A DNA stretch of 64,000 nt from positions 1-64,000 of the forward strand of contig NZ_JAFEVL010000025.1 in the NCBI RefSeq assembly GCF_016901135.1, given 5' to 3'. The notes beneath the pieces were generated by a model that saw only the letters and a program-made list of their open reading frames with translations, was not told the origin of the DNA and searched no databases. Positions 41,994 through 51,292 of the stretch are shown piece by piece; the stretch's first letter is position 1, and every line of letters begins with the position of its first letter. This DNA comes from Martinezella lusitana (GTDB lineage: Bacteria > Pseudomonadota > Alphaproteobacteria > Rhizobiales > Rhizobiaceae). Position numbers and translations under genes: made by a program.

Positions 41994-43289
41994 ATGACAC
42001 AGACTGCTATTCAACTGGACACGCCGCTCTCGCTGCCGTGCGGGGAGACACTGCCGAACCGGCTCGGTAAATCGGCAATGACCGAGGGCTGCGCGGACTC
42101 TCTCGGACGCGCGACTGAATATCATGAGCGCGTTTACCGTCTCTGGGGACAGAGCGGAACGGGACTGCTGATCACGGGCAACATCCAGGTCGACCGCCGC
42201 TCTCTGGAAAGACCCGGCAATGTTCGCATCGAGGGACATCAGGATGCCGAACAGATGAAACGGCTGATAGCTATGGCTGAAGCAGGCCAGGCTCACGGCG
42301 CGCACATGTGGGCGCAGATCGGTCATGCCGGCCGGCAAGCGCCGGCCGGCGCTTGCCCGGAACCGGTCGCGCCCTCGTCCGTTCCGCTTACGATGCTCCG
42401 TTGGCAGCAGCAAGCACCGCGTGCTTTGGATGAGGATGAGATCGAGAACATCATCTGGCGGTTCGGAAACGCGGCTCTTGTTTGCAAACAGGCAGGCTTC
42501 AAAGGCGTACAGGTCCATGGTGCCCATGGTTATCTGATCAGCGAATTTCTCAGCCCACGGGTTAATTTGCGAACGGATAAATGGGGTGGAGATCTGAAGT
42601 CTCGGGCGCGCTTCCTATTCGAAGTGTTGAGGTCGATACGCAGCACCGTCGGCCCGAATTTCCCGGTAGGCCTCAAGTTGAATTCGGCGGACTTCCAGAA
42701 GGGTGGGTTCTCACACGAGGATTCGATGCAGGTCGTGGAGTGGCTGAATTCCGAGGGCCTCGATCTGCTGGAACTGACGGGCGGGACGTATGAGCACCTC
42801 AGTTTGCTCGGCGTCAACAACGACAATCAGTTCGAGCGAGAGCCACCTCGCGCGACAACTGCCGCACGCGAGGCATATTTTGCCGTCTATGCGGCGGAGG
42901 CTCGGTCTATAGCCAAGATGCCCGTGATGTCGACCGGAGGTTTCCGTAGCCGTGAGTCGATGATTGGAGCTCTAAATGATGGAACCTGCGACATGGTGGG
43001 ACTAGCACGCCCGCTCTGTACCGATCCATTTGTTTCCGGAAAGCTGATAAGGGGCGAGATCGCGCAGACCGACCTTTACGAACACAGGACTGCGTTGTCG
43101 GACGCCGAAAGGAACGGCCTCCACGCCGATGAAATTCAAACGGCGACGGTGCTTGGACAGCAGGCTTTCTACTTCATGACCATTTACGACATGGCTGAAG
43201 GTCGAGACCCGCATCTGAACCGCACGCTTATGGGCGCGCAAAGCGAGCTGGTCGCACGCGAAGACACCATCACGCGAAATCTCGTCTGA
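41994..43289 (+). CDS. NADH:flavin oxidoreductase (old yellow enzyme family)
   Basis: 431 residues from the ATG at 41994 with GAGGAGG 6 bp upstream. The FMN TIM barrel shows the N-terminal LPNRLGKSAMTEGCAD, AGQAHGAHMWAQIGHAGRQA, QVHGAHGYLISEFLSP and the phosphate-binding end CDMVGLARPLCTDPF. It is the single-domain form, without the Fe-S/NAD domains of 2,4-dienoyl-CoA reductase. It is the last gene of region E and would reduce an activated C=C bond formed on the way; the AroE-like gene beside it suggests a cyclic enone. Substrate unknown. Confidence 0.9.
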   Translation: MTQTAIQLDTPLSLPCGETLPNRLGKSAMTEGCADSLGRATEYHERVYRLWGQSGTGLLITGNIQVDRRSLERPGNVRIEGHQDAEQMKRLIAMAEAGQAHGAHMWAQIGHAGRQAPAGACPEPVAPSSVPLTMLRWQQQAPRALDEDEIENIIWRFGNAALVCKQAGFKGVQVHGAHGYLISEFLSPRVNLRTDKWGGDLKSRARFLFEVLRSIRSTVGPNFPVGLKLNSADFQKGGFSHEDSMQVVEWLNSEGLDLLELTGGTYEHLSLLGVNNDNQFEREPPRATTAAREAYFAVYAAEARSIAKMPVMSTGGFRSRESMIGALNDGTCDMVGLARPLCTDPFVSGKLIRGEIAQTDLYEHRTALSDAERNGLHADEIQTATVLGQQAFYFMTIYDMAEGRDPHLNRTLMGAQSELVAREDTITRNLV

Positions 43290-43299
43290 AATCCAAATA

Positions 43300-43337
43300 C
43301 GCTCCCCTTCTATCGTCAACCGATTGGGAGGGGAGCG
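43300..43337 (+). other. Inverted repeat after the OYE gene
   Basis: CGCTCCCCT (43300-43308) and AGGGGAGCG (43329-43337) are perfect 9-bp arms with a 20-nt loop, starting 10 bp after the OYE stop. No T-run follows. It may end the region-E transcript through Rho or protect its 3' end; pntA begins 113 bp later. Confidence 0.5.
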
Positions 43338-43449
43338 TCGGGCACGTTCAGTGAAGCAATAGAAGGCCTGCGGTGCGGATCATCGAACGCCGAAGCGCGT
43401 TCGAAACGGACGCTGGGTCGGCAGAAGGACGGCTTAAGCCGGATTGTAA

Positions 43450-45027
43450 ATGGGGTTAAAAATTGGAATTCCCAAGGAAACGCTCCTTGGAGAAGCGCGC
43501 GTAGCGATGACACCAGATAGCGCGCGACAACTGCAAAAGCTTGGATACGGATGCTTAATCGAGACCGGCGCCGGGCAGGCAGCCGGCTTTTCGGATGACT
43601 CCTATCGATCTGCTGGGGTGACCGTGGTGGACGCCGCCGCTGCTATTTACGAGGCGGCCGATGTGGTCGCCAAAGTACGCCCGCCCGAGCGCTCCGAAGC
43701 CGAACAGCTGCGCGACGGGCAAACGCTCGTGTCGTTTTTCTATCCGGCCCAAAACAAGGACCTTCTCGAACTCTGCCGAAAGCGGAGAGCGAATGTCATC
43801 GCTATGGATATGGTGCCGCGCATTAGCCGCGCCCAGAAGATGGATGCGCTGTCGTCGATGGCCAACATTGCCGGCTATCGCGCTGTGATCGAGGCTGGCA
43901 ATCATTTCGGCCGCTTCTTTACCGGTCAGGTGACGGCCGCCGGCAAGGTGCCGCCAGCCAAAGTGCTTGTGATCGGAGCCGGCGTTGCCGGTCTTGCCGC
44001 CATCGGCACGGCGACGTCGCTCGGTGCGATGACCTATGCTTTCGACGTCCGTCCCGAGGTGGCCGAGCAGATCGAGTCGATGGGCGCACAGTTCGTCTAT
44101 CTCGAATTCGAAGCCAGCCAGGATGGTGCTATGACCGGTGGTTATGCTGCTCCCTCGTCGCCTCAGTTCCTGGAAAAACAGCTTGCCAAGTTTCGCGAAC
44201 TGGCGCCCGAGATCGACATCGTCGTTACCACGGCGCTGATCCCAGGGCGAGATGCTCCGAAGCTGTGGCTGGCCGATATGGTTGCTGCGATGAAGCCGGG
44301 TTCAGTCGTGATCGACCTGGCTGCTGAGCGCGGTGGTAACTGCAATTTGACTGTGGCTGACCAGAAGATCGTTTCGGAAAATGGCGTAACGATCGTCGGC
44401 TATACCGACTTCCCAAGTCGCATGGCAGCCCAGGCCTCGACGCTTTATTCGACCAACATCCGGCATATGATGACGGACCTAACGCCGGCCAAGGATGGGG
44501 CTGTCGTTCACAATATGGAAGACGACGTCATCCGTGGTGCGACCGTAACGTTCCAGGGCGATATTACCTTTCCGCCGCCACCGCCCAAAATACAGGCGAT
44601 CGCGGTAGCCAAGCCCAAGGAAAAGGTGAAGGACCTCACGCCGGAAGAAAAGCGCGCCAGGGAAATTGCCGCGTTCAAGGTGCAGACCCGCAACCAGGTT
44701 GGTCTGTTGGTGGCTTCCGGCGCTCTGCTTCTGGTCGTTGGCGCCTACGCGCCGGCAAGCTTCATGAGCCACTTCATCGTTTTTGTTCTTTCCTGCTTCA
44801 TCGGCTTCTCGGTGATCTGGAATGTCAGCCATTCTTTGCATACGCCGCTTATGGCGGTGACGAATGCCATTTCCGGAATCGTGATCCTCGGTGCGCTACT
44901 GCAAGCTGGTTCCGGCAACTGGCTGGTGGCCACCCTGGCGGCTTTGTCGGTGCTAATTGCGGCGGTCAACATCGTCGGTGGTTTCCTCGTGACACGGCGC
45001 ATGCTCGCCATGTTCCAGAAGTCGTGA
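43450..45027 (+). CDS. pntA: NAD(P) transhydrogenase subunit alpha
   Basis: 525 residues, the undivided E. coli-like form. The N-terminal alanine-dehydrogenase/PNT NAD domain begins [20 protein letters not shown] and contains [23 protein letters not shown] proline-rich linker (FPPPPPKIQ) leads to about four membrane segments near 415-520. With PntB it couples hydride transfer between NADH and NADP to the proton gradient, in the direction of NADPH formation. The start at 43450 has no strong ribosome site. It is a second or displaced copy if the chromosome has its own; here it could supply NADPH to the many reductases around it. Confidence 0.95.
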   Translation: MGLKIGIPKETLLGEARVAMTPDSARQLQKLGYGCLIETGAGQAAGFSDDSYRSAGVTVVDAAAAIYEAADVVAKVRPPERSEAEQLRDGQTLVSFFYPAQNKDLLELCRKRRANVIAMDMVPRISRAQKMDALSSMANIAGYRAVIEAGNHFGRFFTGQVTAAGKVPPAKVLVIGAGVAGLAAIGTATSLGAMTYAFDVRPEVAEQIESMGAQFVYLEFEASQDGAMTGGYAAPSSPQFLEKQLAKFRELAPEIDIVVTTALIPGRDAPKLWLADMVAAMKPGSVVIDLAAERGGNCNLTVADQKIVSENGVTIVGYTDFPSRMAAQASTLYSTNIRHMMTDLTPAKDGAVVHNMEDDVIRGATVTFQGDITFPPPPPKIQAIAVAKPKEKVKDLTPEEKRAREIAAFKVQTRNQVGLLVASGALLLVVGAYAPASFMSHFIVFVLSCFIGFSVIWNVSHSLHTPLMAVTNAISGIVILGALLQAGSGNWLVATLAALSVLIAAVNIVGGFLVTRRMLAMFQKS

Positions 45028-45045
45028 TCAAGTAAGGAAAATACT

Positions 45046-46482
45046 ATGACTATCGGTATTGTATCGGCGGCCTACATTGCCGCCGCTGTTCTCTTCGTTC
45101 TTTGTCTTGGCGGCCTGTCTGGGCAGGAGAGCGCCAAGCGCGCGGTCTGGTATGGCATCATCGGCATGGCACTTGCTGTCGTCGCGACGGTCTTCGGATT
45201 AGGTATCAGCAACTGGTTCATCACACTCGTGATGATCGCCGGCGGCGCGATCATGGGTTACTATGTTGCTGCCCGGGTGCAGATGACGGAAATGCCCCAG
45301 CTTGTCGCGGCTTTGCACTCATTCGTCGGTCTGGCGGCCGTATTCATCGGCTACAACAGCGAGTTGGAGCTGGGCACGGTTCTGGCGTTGAAGGCCGCCG
45401 GCGGTGATCTCTCGACGCTGGCTGGATTTGCCGAGAAACTGGCGCAGAAGAATCTGGTGGAAATCGCCATTCTCAAGGTCGAGGTCTTCCTCGGTGTGTT
45501 CATCGGCGCGGTCACCTTTACTGGCTCGGTCATCGCCTTCGGAAAGCTTGCGGGCAAGGTCGACGGGAAGGCGAAGAAGCTGCCCGGCGGTCATTTCCTC
45601 AATGGAGGTGCGGCGATCGGTTCGCTTATCCTGCTTGGATTGTTCTTCAACGGCGCAGGCCTGTGGGCGCTGATCTTAATGACAGCTCTCAGCCTTTTCA
45701 TCGGCTATCACCTGATCATGGGCATCGGCGGCGCCGACATGCCGGTGGTGGTTTCGATGCTGAACAGCTATTCCGGCTGGGCAGCAGCAGCCATCGGCTT
45801 CACGCTCGGCAACGATCTCCTGATCATCACCGGTGCGTTGGTCGGTTCTTCCGGTGCAATCCTGTCGTACATCATGTGCAAGGCAATGAACCGCTCCTTC
45901 CTTTCCGTCATCCTCGGTGGGTTTGGCGGCACGACAGGACCGGCGATGGAAATCGAAGGCGAGCAGGTCGCCATTGATGCTGAAGGCGTGGCGGCGGCAC
46001 TGAACGAAGCCGACAGCGTTGTCATTGTGCCAGGTTACGGTATGGCGGTGGCCCAGGCGCAACAGGCCGTCTCAGAGCTTACGCGCACCCTGCGGGCGTC
46101 AGGTAAGAAGGTGCGTTTCGCCATTCACCCCGTCGCCGGTCGTTTGCCCGGCCACATGAACGTACTGCTCGCCGAAGCCAAAGTGCCTTATGACATCGTT
46201 CTTGAAATGGATGAGATCAACCACGACTTCCCTAACACCGACGTGGTGATCGTCATCGGTTCCAACGACATCGTCAATCCGGCCGCTCAGGACGATCCGA
46301 ACTCCCCGATTGCAGGTATGCCGGTGCTGGAGGTCTGGAAGGCAAAACAGGTCTTTGTCTCCAAGCGTGGCCAAGGGACCGGCTATTCAGGCATCGAAAA
46401 TCCGCTTTTCTACAAGGACAACACTCGGATGTTTTATGGGGATGCTAGAATCACGGTAGGTGAACTTCTAGCGGCCATTTAG
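45046..46482 (+). CDS. pntB: NAD(P) transhydrogenase subunit beta
   Basis: 478 residues, slightly longer than E. coli PntB. An N-terminal membrane domain of about eight to nine segments (residues 3-270) is followed by the NADP-binding domain with [38 protein letters not shown] and [16 protein letters not shown], and it ends [16 protein letters not shown]. It lies 18 bp after pntA with an AAGGAAA box before the ATG, so the two are co-translated as one proton-pumping complex. Confidence 0.96.
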   Translation: MTIGIVSAAYIAAAVLFVLCLGGLSGQESAKRAVWYGIIGMALAVVATVFGLGISNWFITLVMIAGGAIMGYYVAARVQMTEMPQLVAALHSFVGLAAVFIGYNSELELGTVLALKAAGGDLSTLAGFAEKLAQKNLVEIAILKVEVFLGVFIGAVTFTGSVIAFGKLAGKVDGKAKKLPGGHFLNGGAAIGSLILLGLFFNGAGLWALILMTALSLFIGYHLIMGIGGADMPVVVSMLNSYSGWAAAAIGFTLGNDLLIITGALVGSSGAILSYIMCKAMNRSFLSVILGGFGGTTGPAMEIEGEQVAIDAEGVAAALNEADSVVIVPGYGMAVAQAQQAVSELTRTLRASGKKVRFAIHPVAGRLPGHMNVLLAEAKVPYDIVLEMDEINHDFPNTDVVIVIGSNDIVNPAAQDDPNSPIAGMPVLEVWKAKQVFVSKRGQGTGYSGIENPLFYKDNTRMFYGDARITVGELLAAI

Positions 46483-46576
46483 CCAACGCATGATAAGACG
46501 GCGCACGAACTCTGATTGCCGGTGCTGATTGCTCCGGTTCATGAAAGCGACTGGGGGCAGGCAGCGGTCGGCAACG

Positions 46577-47194
46577 TCACACAATAAATGGGACGCGACC
46601 GGGCGAAGTCGAGCCTTCATCCCAATTGCCGTCGTCTGACGGGACCGGTTGCCTTGCAAACCAGGCAATGAGCTCCGCAGCGTTTCTGACGCCAATCCTA
46701 CGCATCATCCGTGCTCGATGCGCCTCGACGGTCCGCCTGGACAGGGCAAGTTCGGCGGCAATATCGCCGTTCGTCTTGCCTTGCGCAACCATGGTCAGAA
46801 TCTGCCTTCGCCGTTCGCTGAGAAGCGAGGGACCTTCGTCAACCGGGCGGACCATCGGCTGGAAACAGTAGATGGCCTCGGCAAAGGGATTGTCCGGCGT
46901 GCGACTGCGGCCGTTTACGGCACACCAGAAACGCCGCCCCCCCGCCGTCTTCATAATCCGCTCGTCGTAATACTGGCGTGCGCCCGCCAGATGCATACTC
47001 CACATCTGGCCAATTCGCACGAAATCCGAAACGCGCGGATACAGTCGGGCAAAGCTTCGATCAATGATCTCGTCGCGTTCACGCTCGAACAGGTCGGCGA
47101 ACGCCACATTACAGTCTCGAATGATGCGGTGGGTTGCATAAGCCATCGGGACCGGCATGTCGGCAAGGGCAAATCGCATCGGTCCAGTTTCCAA
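46577..47194 (-). CDS. PAS-LuxR family transcriptional regulator
   Basis: 205 residues. A PAS-like sensor (about 10-110; ATHRIIRDCNVAFADLFERE, with GRRFWCAVNGR) is followed by a LuxR/FixJ-type HTH (about 124-185; LLSERRRQILTMVAQGKTNG, then RRTVEAHRARMM). It has no receiver or acyl-homoserine-lactone domain. It diverges from the CoA-transferase/thiolase operon, and the gap holds a perfect 16-bp palindrome at 47229-47244, so it probably activates that operon in response to an aromatic or ketoacid ligand. The ligand is unknown. Confidence 0.88.
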   Translation of the reverse strand: METGPMRFALADMPVPMAYATHRIIRDCNVAFADLFERERDEIIDRSFARLYPRVSDFVRIGQMWSMHLAGARQYYDERIMKTAGGRRFWCAVNGRSRTPDNPFAEAIYCFQPMVRPVDEGPSLLSERRRQILTMVAQGKTNGDIAAELALSRRTVEAHRARMMRRIGVRNAAELIAWFARQPVPSDDGNWDEGSTSPGRVPFIV

Positions 47195-47228
47195 TCAAGC
47201 CTCCTTCAGAATGCCATGTTCATGACCT

Positions 47229-47244
47229 GTAGTATTTATACTAC
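47229..47244 (+). promoter_or_regulatory. Palindromic operator upstream of the CoA-transferase genes
   Basis: GTAGTAT-TT-ATACTAC is a perfect palindrome with 7-bp arms. A second perfect palindrome, TTTGGCCAAA, is at 47251-47260. A TATGAT -10 box at 47269-47274 has no good -35, and the first palindrome is centred about 44 bp before the predicted start of transcription. This is the usual place for a LuxR-type activator contacting RNA polymerase. Confidence 0.6.
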
Positions 47245-47321
47245 TCCCCATTTGGCCAAAACAGCCCTTATGATCGTCGCATCGGACGTCAGAGGAGCGT
47301 CCAGCTTCCGGGAGGATGGGA

Positions 47322-48050
47322 ATGGATAAAGTTCGCGCAAGCGCGGTCGAAGCGTTGGCAGATCTGCTTCACGACGGCATGACAATCATGGCGGGGGGCT
47401 TTGGCCTCTGCGGCATTCCGGAGGCACTGATCGATGCAGTTCGCCAATCCGGTGCGCGGGACCTGACGGTCATTTCCAACAATGCGGGCGTCGACGGCAT
47501 AGGTCTCGGAACACTTCTCGAGACAAGACAGATCCGCAAAATGATCTCGTCCTATGTCGGGGAGAACAAGCTGTTTGCCCAGCAGTTCCTGTCAGGCGAG
47601 CTCGAGCTCGAATTCAATCCACAGGGCACGCTGGCCGAACGCATTCGCGCCGGTGGCGCCGGTATCCCCGCGTTTTTCACAAAGACCGGTTACGGGACTT
47701 TAATTGCGGAAGGAAAGCCGGTTCAGGTATTCGACGGCGAGAACTACATCATGGAACGGGGGCTGTTCGCGGACATCGCCTTGGTCCACGCCTACAAAGG
47801 CGATGATGAAGGTAACCTCGTCTATCGAAAGACCGCCCGCAATTTCAATCCCGTTATGGCGACAGCGGCAAAGGTCACGATCGCTGAAGTCGAACATCTT
47901 GCTACCGCAGGAGAGATTGATCCCGATCACATCCATACACCGGGCATATTTGTCTCACGGCTCGTTCATGTTCCTGCTCCCGTCCAGCATATCGAGCAGC
48001 GGACGACACGTAAGCGTAATGCAGCAGCAGCGCTGGAGGGAGCACACTGA
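47322..48050 (+). CDS. 3-ketoacid CoA-transferase subunit A (SCOT/AtoD/DhcA-like)
   Basis: 242 residues from the ATG at 47322, with GGGAGG 6 bp upstream; the ATG at 47316 overlaps that box. Family block 1 is [18 protein letters not shown], followed by [15 protein letters not shown] and KTARNFNP. It is the alpha subunit that with subunit B moves CoA from succinyl-CoA (or acetyl-CoA) to acetoacetate or a similar 3-keto acid. The PcaI/PcaJ reading (3-oxoadipate) is possible, but no beta-ketoadipate genes are here, whereas two BKACEs that make acetoacetate are. Confidence 0.92.
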   Translation: MDKVRASAVEALADLLHDGMTIMAGGFGLCGIPEALIDAVRQSGARDLTVISNNAGVDGIGLGTLLETRQIRKMISSYVGENKLFAQQFLSGELELEFNPQGTLAERIRAGGAGIPAFFTKTGYGTLIAEGKPVQVFDGENYIMERGLFADIALVHAYKGDDEGNLVYRKTARNFNPVMATAAKVTIAEVEHLATAGEIDPDHIHTPGIFVSRLVHVPAPVQHIEQRTTRKRNAAAALEGAH

Positions 48051-48712
48051 TGGCCTGGACACGTGAGCAGATGGCGGCGCGCGCCGCGCTAGAACTTAGA
48101 GACGGCTTCTACGTCAACCTTGGTATTGGCATTCCGACACTTGTCGCAAATTTCATTCCCCAAGGGATAGACGTGCGCCTGCAGAGCGAGAACGGCATGC
48201 TCGGGATGGGGCCTTTTCCCTACGAGGGCGAGGAAGATGCCGATCTCATCAATGCCGGCAAACAGACCATAACGCAGTTGCCGACGACCAGTTACTTCTC
48301 GAGCGCGGATAGTTTCGCGATGATCCGGGGCGGTCATATTGACCTGTCGATCCTCGGCGCCATGCAGGTCGCCTCCAATGGCGACCTCGCGAATTGGATG
48401 ATCCCAGGCCATATGGTCAAGGGAATGGGTGGCGCGATGGATCTGGTGGCAGGCGTCAAGAGGGTCGTGGTCGTTATGGAACACCAGGCCAAGGGACAGC
48501 CGAAGCTTTTGTCCCAATGCACATTGCCTCTGACGGGGAGGCGTGTGGCAGATCTGGTCATCACCGATTTAGGCGTATTCGAACTGCAAAAGCGTGGCTC
48601 GGTGCGCATGACGTTGACCGGTCTTGCAGACGGCGTCACCCTCGACGAGATCAGGGCCAAGACGGGCGCGGCCTTTGAGATCGATCTGGACAGGCAGTTT
48701 GCCGTCGCCTGA
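48050..48712 (+). CDS. 3-ketoacid CoA-transferase subunit B
   Basis: 220 residues, starting within the stop codon of subunit A (TGATG overlap), so both are made in equal amounts. The catalytic glutamate is Glu47 in [10 protein letters not shown], the residue that forms the glutamyl-CoA intermediate, and [13 protein letters not shown] and [14 protein letters not shown] are family blocks. Together with subunit A it activates acetoacetate to acetoacetyl-CoA, the substrate of the thiolase encoded next. Confidence 0.93.
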   Translation: MAWTREQMAARAALELRDGFYVNLGIGIPTLVANFIPQGIDVRLQSENGMLGMGPFPYEGEEDADLINAGKQTITQLPTTSYFSSADSFAMIRGGHIDLSILGAMQVASNGDLANWMIPGHMVKGMGGAMDLVAGVKRVVVVMEHQAKGQPKLLSQCTLPLTGRRVADLVITDLGVFELQKRGSVRMTLTGLADGVTLDEIRAKTGAAFEIDLDRQFAVA

Positions 48713-48760
48713 CGGCGCCACCTTCTGTCATCACAATCGAAATGCGGAGACGATCCTAAT

Positions 48761-49951
48761 ATGCGCGAAATCATTCTGGCTGGTTGCGTAAGAACGCCAA
48801 TCGGCAACTACAATGGCATCTACAAGGGAACGCCGGCGACGGAGCTTGGAGCTGCGGCGATACGGGAAAGCCTTTTGCGGTCATCAGTTGATCCGGCTGC
48901 AGTGGGGTCCGTAGTGATGGGCAACGTAATCCAGGCGGGTAACCGCATGAACCCTGCCAGACAGGCAGCGATCGGCGGCGGCTTGCCGGTGACTGTTCCG
49001 GCACAGACTGTTAACCGTGTCTGCGGGTCTGGTGCTCAGGCTATCATCTCCGCAGCCCAGGAAGTGCAGTTGGGTTTCCATGACACAGCAGTTGCCGGGG
49101 GAATGGAGAACATGGATCGCGCGCCCTATCTCGTCGAGGGTGGGCGTTGGGGCTACCGCATGGGCAACGCCACCGTGCTCGACAGCATGCTCCACGATGG
49201 GCTGAACGACGCCTTTTCAGGAGAGCATTCCGGCTGGCATACGGAAGATCTCGTCACGCGTTGCCGGATCAGCCGTGACGACCAGGATCGGTGGGCGGAG
49301 CGTTCGCAGAAGCGGTTTGCCGCAGCAAGCGATGCAGGCCGGTTCGATCGCGAGATCACCGCGATCACGATCAAGGGTCGCAAGGGCGACGAGACGGTGG
49401 ATCGAGATGAAACGCCACGCCCTGAGACCTCGCTGGAGACATTGGCAAAACTCCGTCCGGCTTTTCGAAAGGATGGATCGATTACCGCCGGAAATGCGCC
49501 GGGTCTCAACAGTGCCGCCTCCGCCATGCTGGTTGCGGACCGTACTTTTGCGGAAAAGCATGGAATAGCGCCAATGGCGCGGTTGGTTGGCTATGCTATC
49601 GCGGCCGTAGAGCCGGGCTTCTTCGGCCTTGGGCCTGTTCCCGCGATCCAGCTTGCCCTGGCCCGGGCTGGATGGTCGTTGTCGGATGTTGATCGCTTTG
49701 AAATCAACGAAGCCTTCGCAGCAGTGCCTCTGGCCATCATCCAAGAACTGGGATTGCCAGAAGACCTCGTAAACGTCGACGGCGGGGCTATCGCGCACGG
49801 ACACGCGATCGGCGCGACAGGAGCCATACTCACCACCCGCCTTGTCCATTCGATGATGCGGGACGGCGCTCATCGTGGCATAGTGACACTTTGCATCGGC
49901 GGAGGGCAGGGTATTGCCCTTGCTCTTGAGACAATCCGAAGCAGCAATTGA
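48761..49951 (+). CDS. Acetyl-CoA acetyltransferase / beta-ketothiolase
   Basis: 396 residues, the standard thiolase length. The acyl-carrying Cys88 is in VNRVCGSGAQA, the late active-site blocks are INEAFAAVPLAI, GGAIAHGHAIGATGA and CIGGGQGIALALE. It splits acetoacetyl-CoA (or beta-ketoadipyl-CoA) with CoA into acetyl-CoA units. Position directly after the CoA-transferase pair makes the three a complete acetoacetate-use unit. An AtoB/PhaA-type role is more likely than biosynthesis because no PHB gene is near. Confidence 0.93.
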   Translation: MREIILAGCVRTPIGNYNGIYKGTPATELGAAAIRESLLRSSVDPAAVGSVVMGNVIQAGNRMNPARQAAIGGGLPVTVPAQTVNRVCGSGAQAIISAAQEVQLGFHDTAVAGGMENMDRAPYLVEGGRWGYRMGNATVLDSMLHDGLNDAFSGEHSGWHTEDLVTRCRISRDDQDRWAERSQKRFAAASDAGRFDREITAITIKGRKGDETVDRDETPRPETSLETLAKLRPAFRKDGSITAGNAPGLNSAASAMLVADRTFAEKHGIAPMARLVGYAIAAVEPGFFGLGPVPAIQLALARAGWSLSDVDRFEINEAFAAVPLAIIQELGLPEDLVNVDGGAIAHGHAIGATGAILTTRLVHSMMRDGAHRGIVTLCIGGGQGIALALETIRSSN

Positions 49952-50125
49952 AGGCGGCGCTACATTCTGCCTGTGGTAGCCGGGCCGTCGCGGATGCCGG
50001 CAATCACATCCGCCGCACGAAGGCGCTCGCGCCAAGACCTCTTGCCGTGAACAGTGGGGCGCACGCACGCATACGCCGGCAAAATGTCTCTGTCGCTGAA
50101 CGAGGCAACGCATCAAAGCTCTGAG

Positions 50126-51292
50126 CTAGCGGCTTGTGGTGGATGAAGCTTCGAAGGCCATCGCCATTATGGCGATGACTGGTAGCGTAACGAGAAAGGC
50201 AGCGCTGACACCGAACTGTTCGGCTAACGCGCCAAGGGTAAAGGATGCGACTTGTCCTCCCAGTGTTAACGAAACAACCATGAGCATCGACAACGCGGCG
50301 CTTGATGCGGGGTGGCGGTCCATCGCACGTCCGAGAAAGATCGGAAACAAACCGCCGATGCCCGCCCCGAGAAGGAAATTCCCGGTCAGCATGGGGACGT
50401 CGGCTCCGCCAAAGACAACAGACAGCTCGCCCAGAAGCGCGAGGGCCAGCATAAATCTCAGAACGAAGACTGATCGACCTGCCACGTCAAACCATATGAC
50501 GGCCAATCTGGATGCAATCATTCCCGCTGTGAACGAGGAGAGGCTAAATCTCGCAAGTTCTTCGGATGCTCCACCAGCAAGAGCATAGGTGACGAACCAG
50601 ACATTTTGCGTCCATTCGACGGCACCAAGCGCAAAACTTGCGATCGCCAGACAGGCAATACTGAGCAAAGGCAAGGCTTCTAATCCGGTTTTCTTCTCCA
50701 GCGCGCGGCTGGAGGATTTGTGCTTGGCCGATAACCGATTTCCGAAAAGCTGAAGCACGAACAGGCAACTGATAGCGGAAAAGCCAAGTGCTGCGATGAG
50801 GTAAAAACTTTGCCAGCTCCATTGCCAACGTAAAATCGCGACAATGACGAGCGGGGCAGCCATGTTGCCGACACTGAAGACGACATCGAGAATGGCTAAG
50901 GCGGAGGATCGGCGTTCCGCGAAAAGGTCCCCGAAGAGTGTGTGGGAAGCCGTGAATATCGCCCCTCCACACAATCCGAGAGCGAGGTAGATTGCAAAAA
51001 ATACCGCAGCATGCATCACGCTGAACTGAAAGAAGGCACACAGCGCAGTTATGCTGGACAGAACGGCCAGAACGGCGATCGTGCCGTAGGCTCTCAACAA
51101 CCTTTCCGCGATTATCGACCCAAGACTGAACCCGATCGACCACACCACAAAAACCATACCTGCCATGAGCGGTGACAACGAGAAGGCCTCCATCGCATTT
51201 GGAAGCAACGCGCCAATGGAAACGCCCAGCATACCCCAGAGAAAAAAGGATATGCTGGCCGACGCACCCAACAAGTATCGACTACCTGTCAA
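50126..51292 (-). CDS. Major facilitator superfamily transporter
   Basis: 388 residues with about twelve hydrophobic segments in two halves, joined by the polar loop SAKHKSSSRALEKKTGLE near the middle. N-terminal helix 1 (ISFFLWGMLGVSIGALLP) and the loop GSIIAERLLRAYG are typical of small-sugar/FucP-like MFS carriers. The direction (uptake or efflux) cannot be told. Its start overlaps the zinc dehydrogenase stop by 4 bp (ATGA), so the two are translationally coupled and it probably imports that enzyme's substrate. Confidence 0.88.
   Translation of the reverse strand: MTGSRYLLGASASISFFLWGMLGVSIGALLPNAMEAFSLSPLMAGMVFVVWSIGFSLGSIIAERLLRAYGTIAVLAVLSSITALCAFFQFSVMHAAVFFAIYLALGLCGGAIFTASHTLFGDLFAERRSSALAILDVVFSVGNMAAPLVIVAILRWQWSWQSFYLIAALGFSAISCLFVLQLFGNRLSAKHKSSSRALEKKTGLEALPLLSIACLAIASFALGAVEWTQNVWFVTYALAGGASEELARFSLSSFTAGMIASRLAVIWFDVAGRSVFVLRFMLALALLGELSVVFGGADVPMLTGNFLLGAGIGGLFPIFLGRAMDRHPASSAALSMLMVVSLTLGGQVASFTLGALAEQFGVSAAFLVTLPVIAIMAMAFEASSTTSR

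Noticed and set aside
47322..48712. Naming the CoA-transferase pair pcaIJ
   Set aside because: The two families are close and no other beta-ketoadipate gene is present; the generic 3-ketoacid CoA-transferase call is safer.
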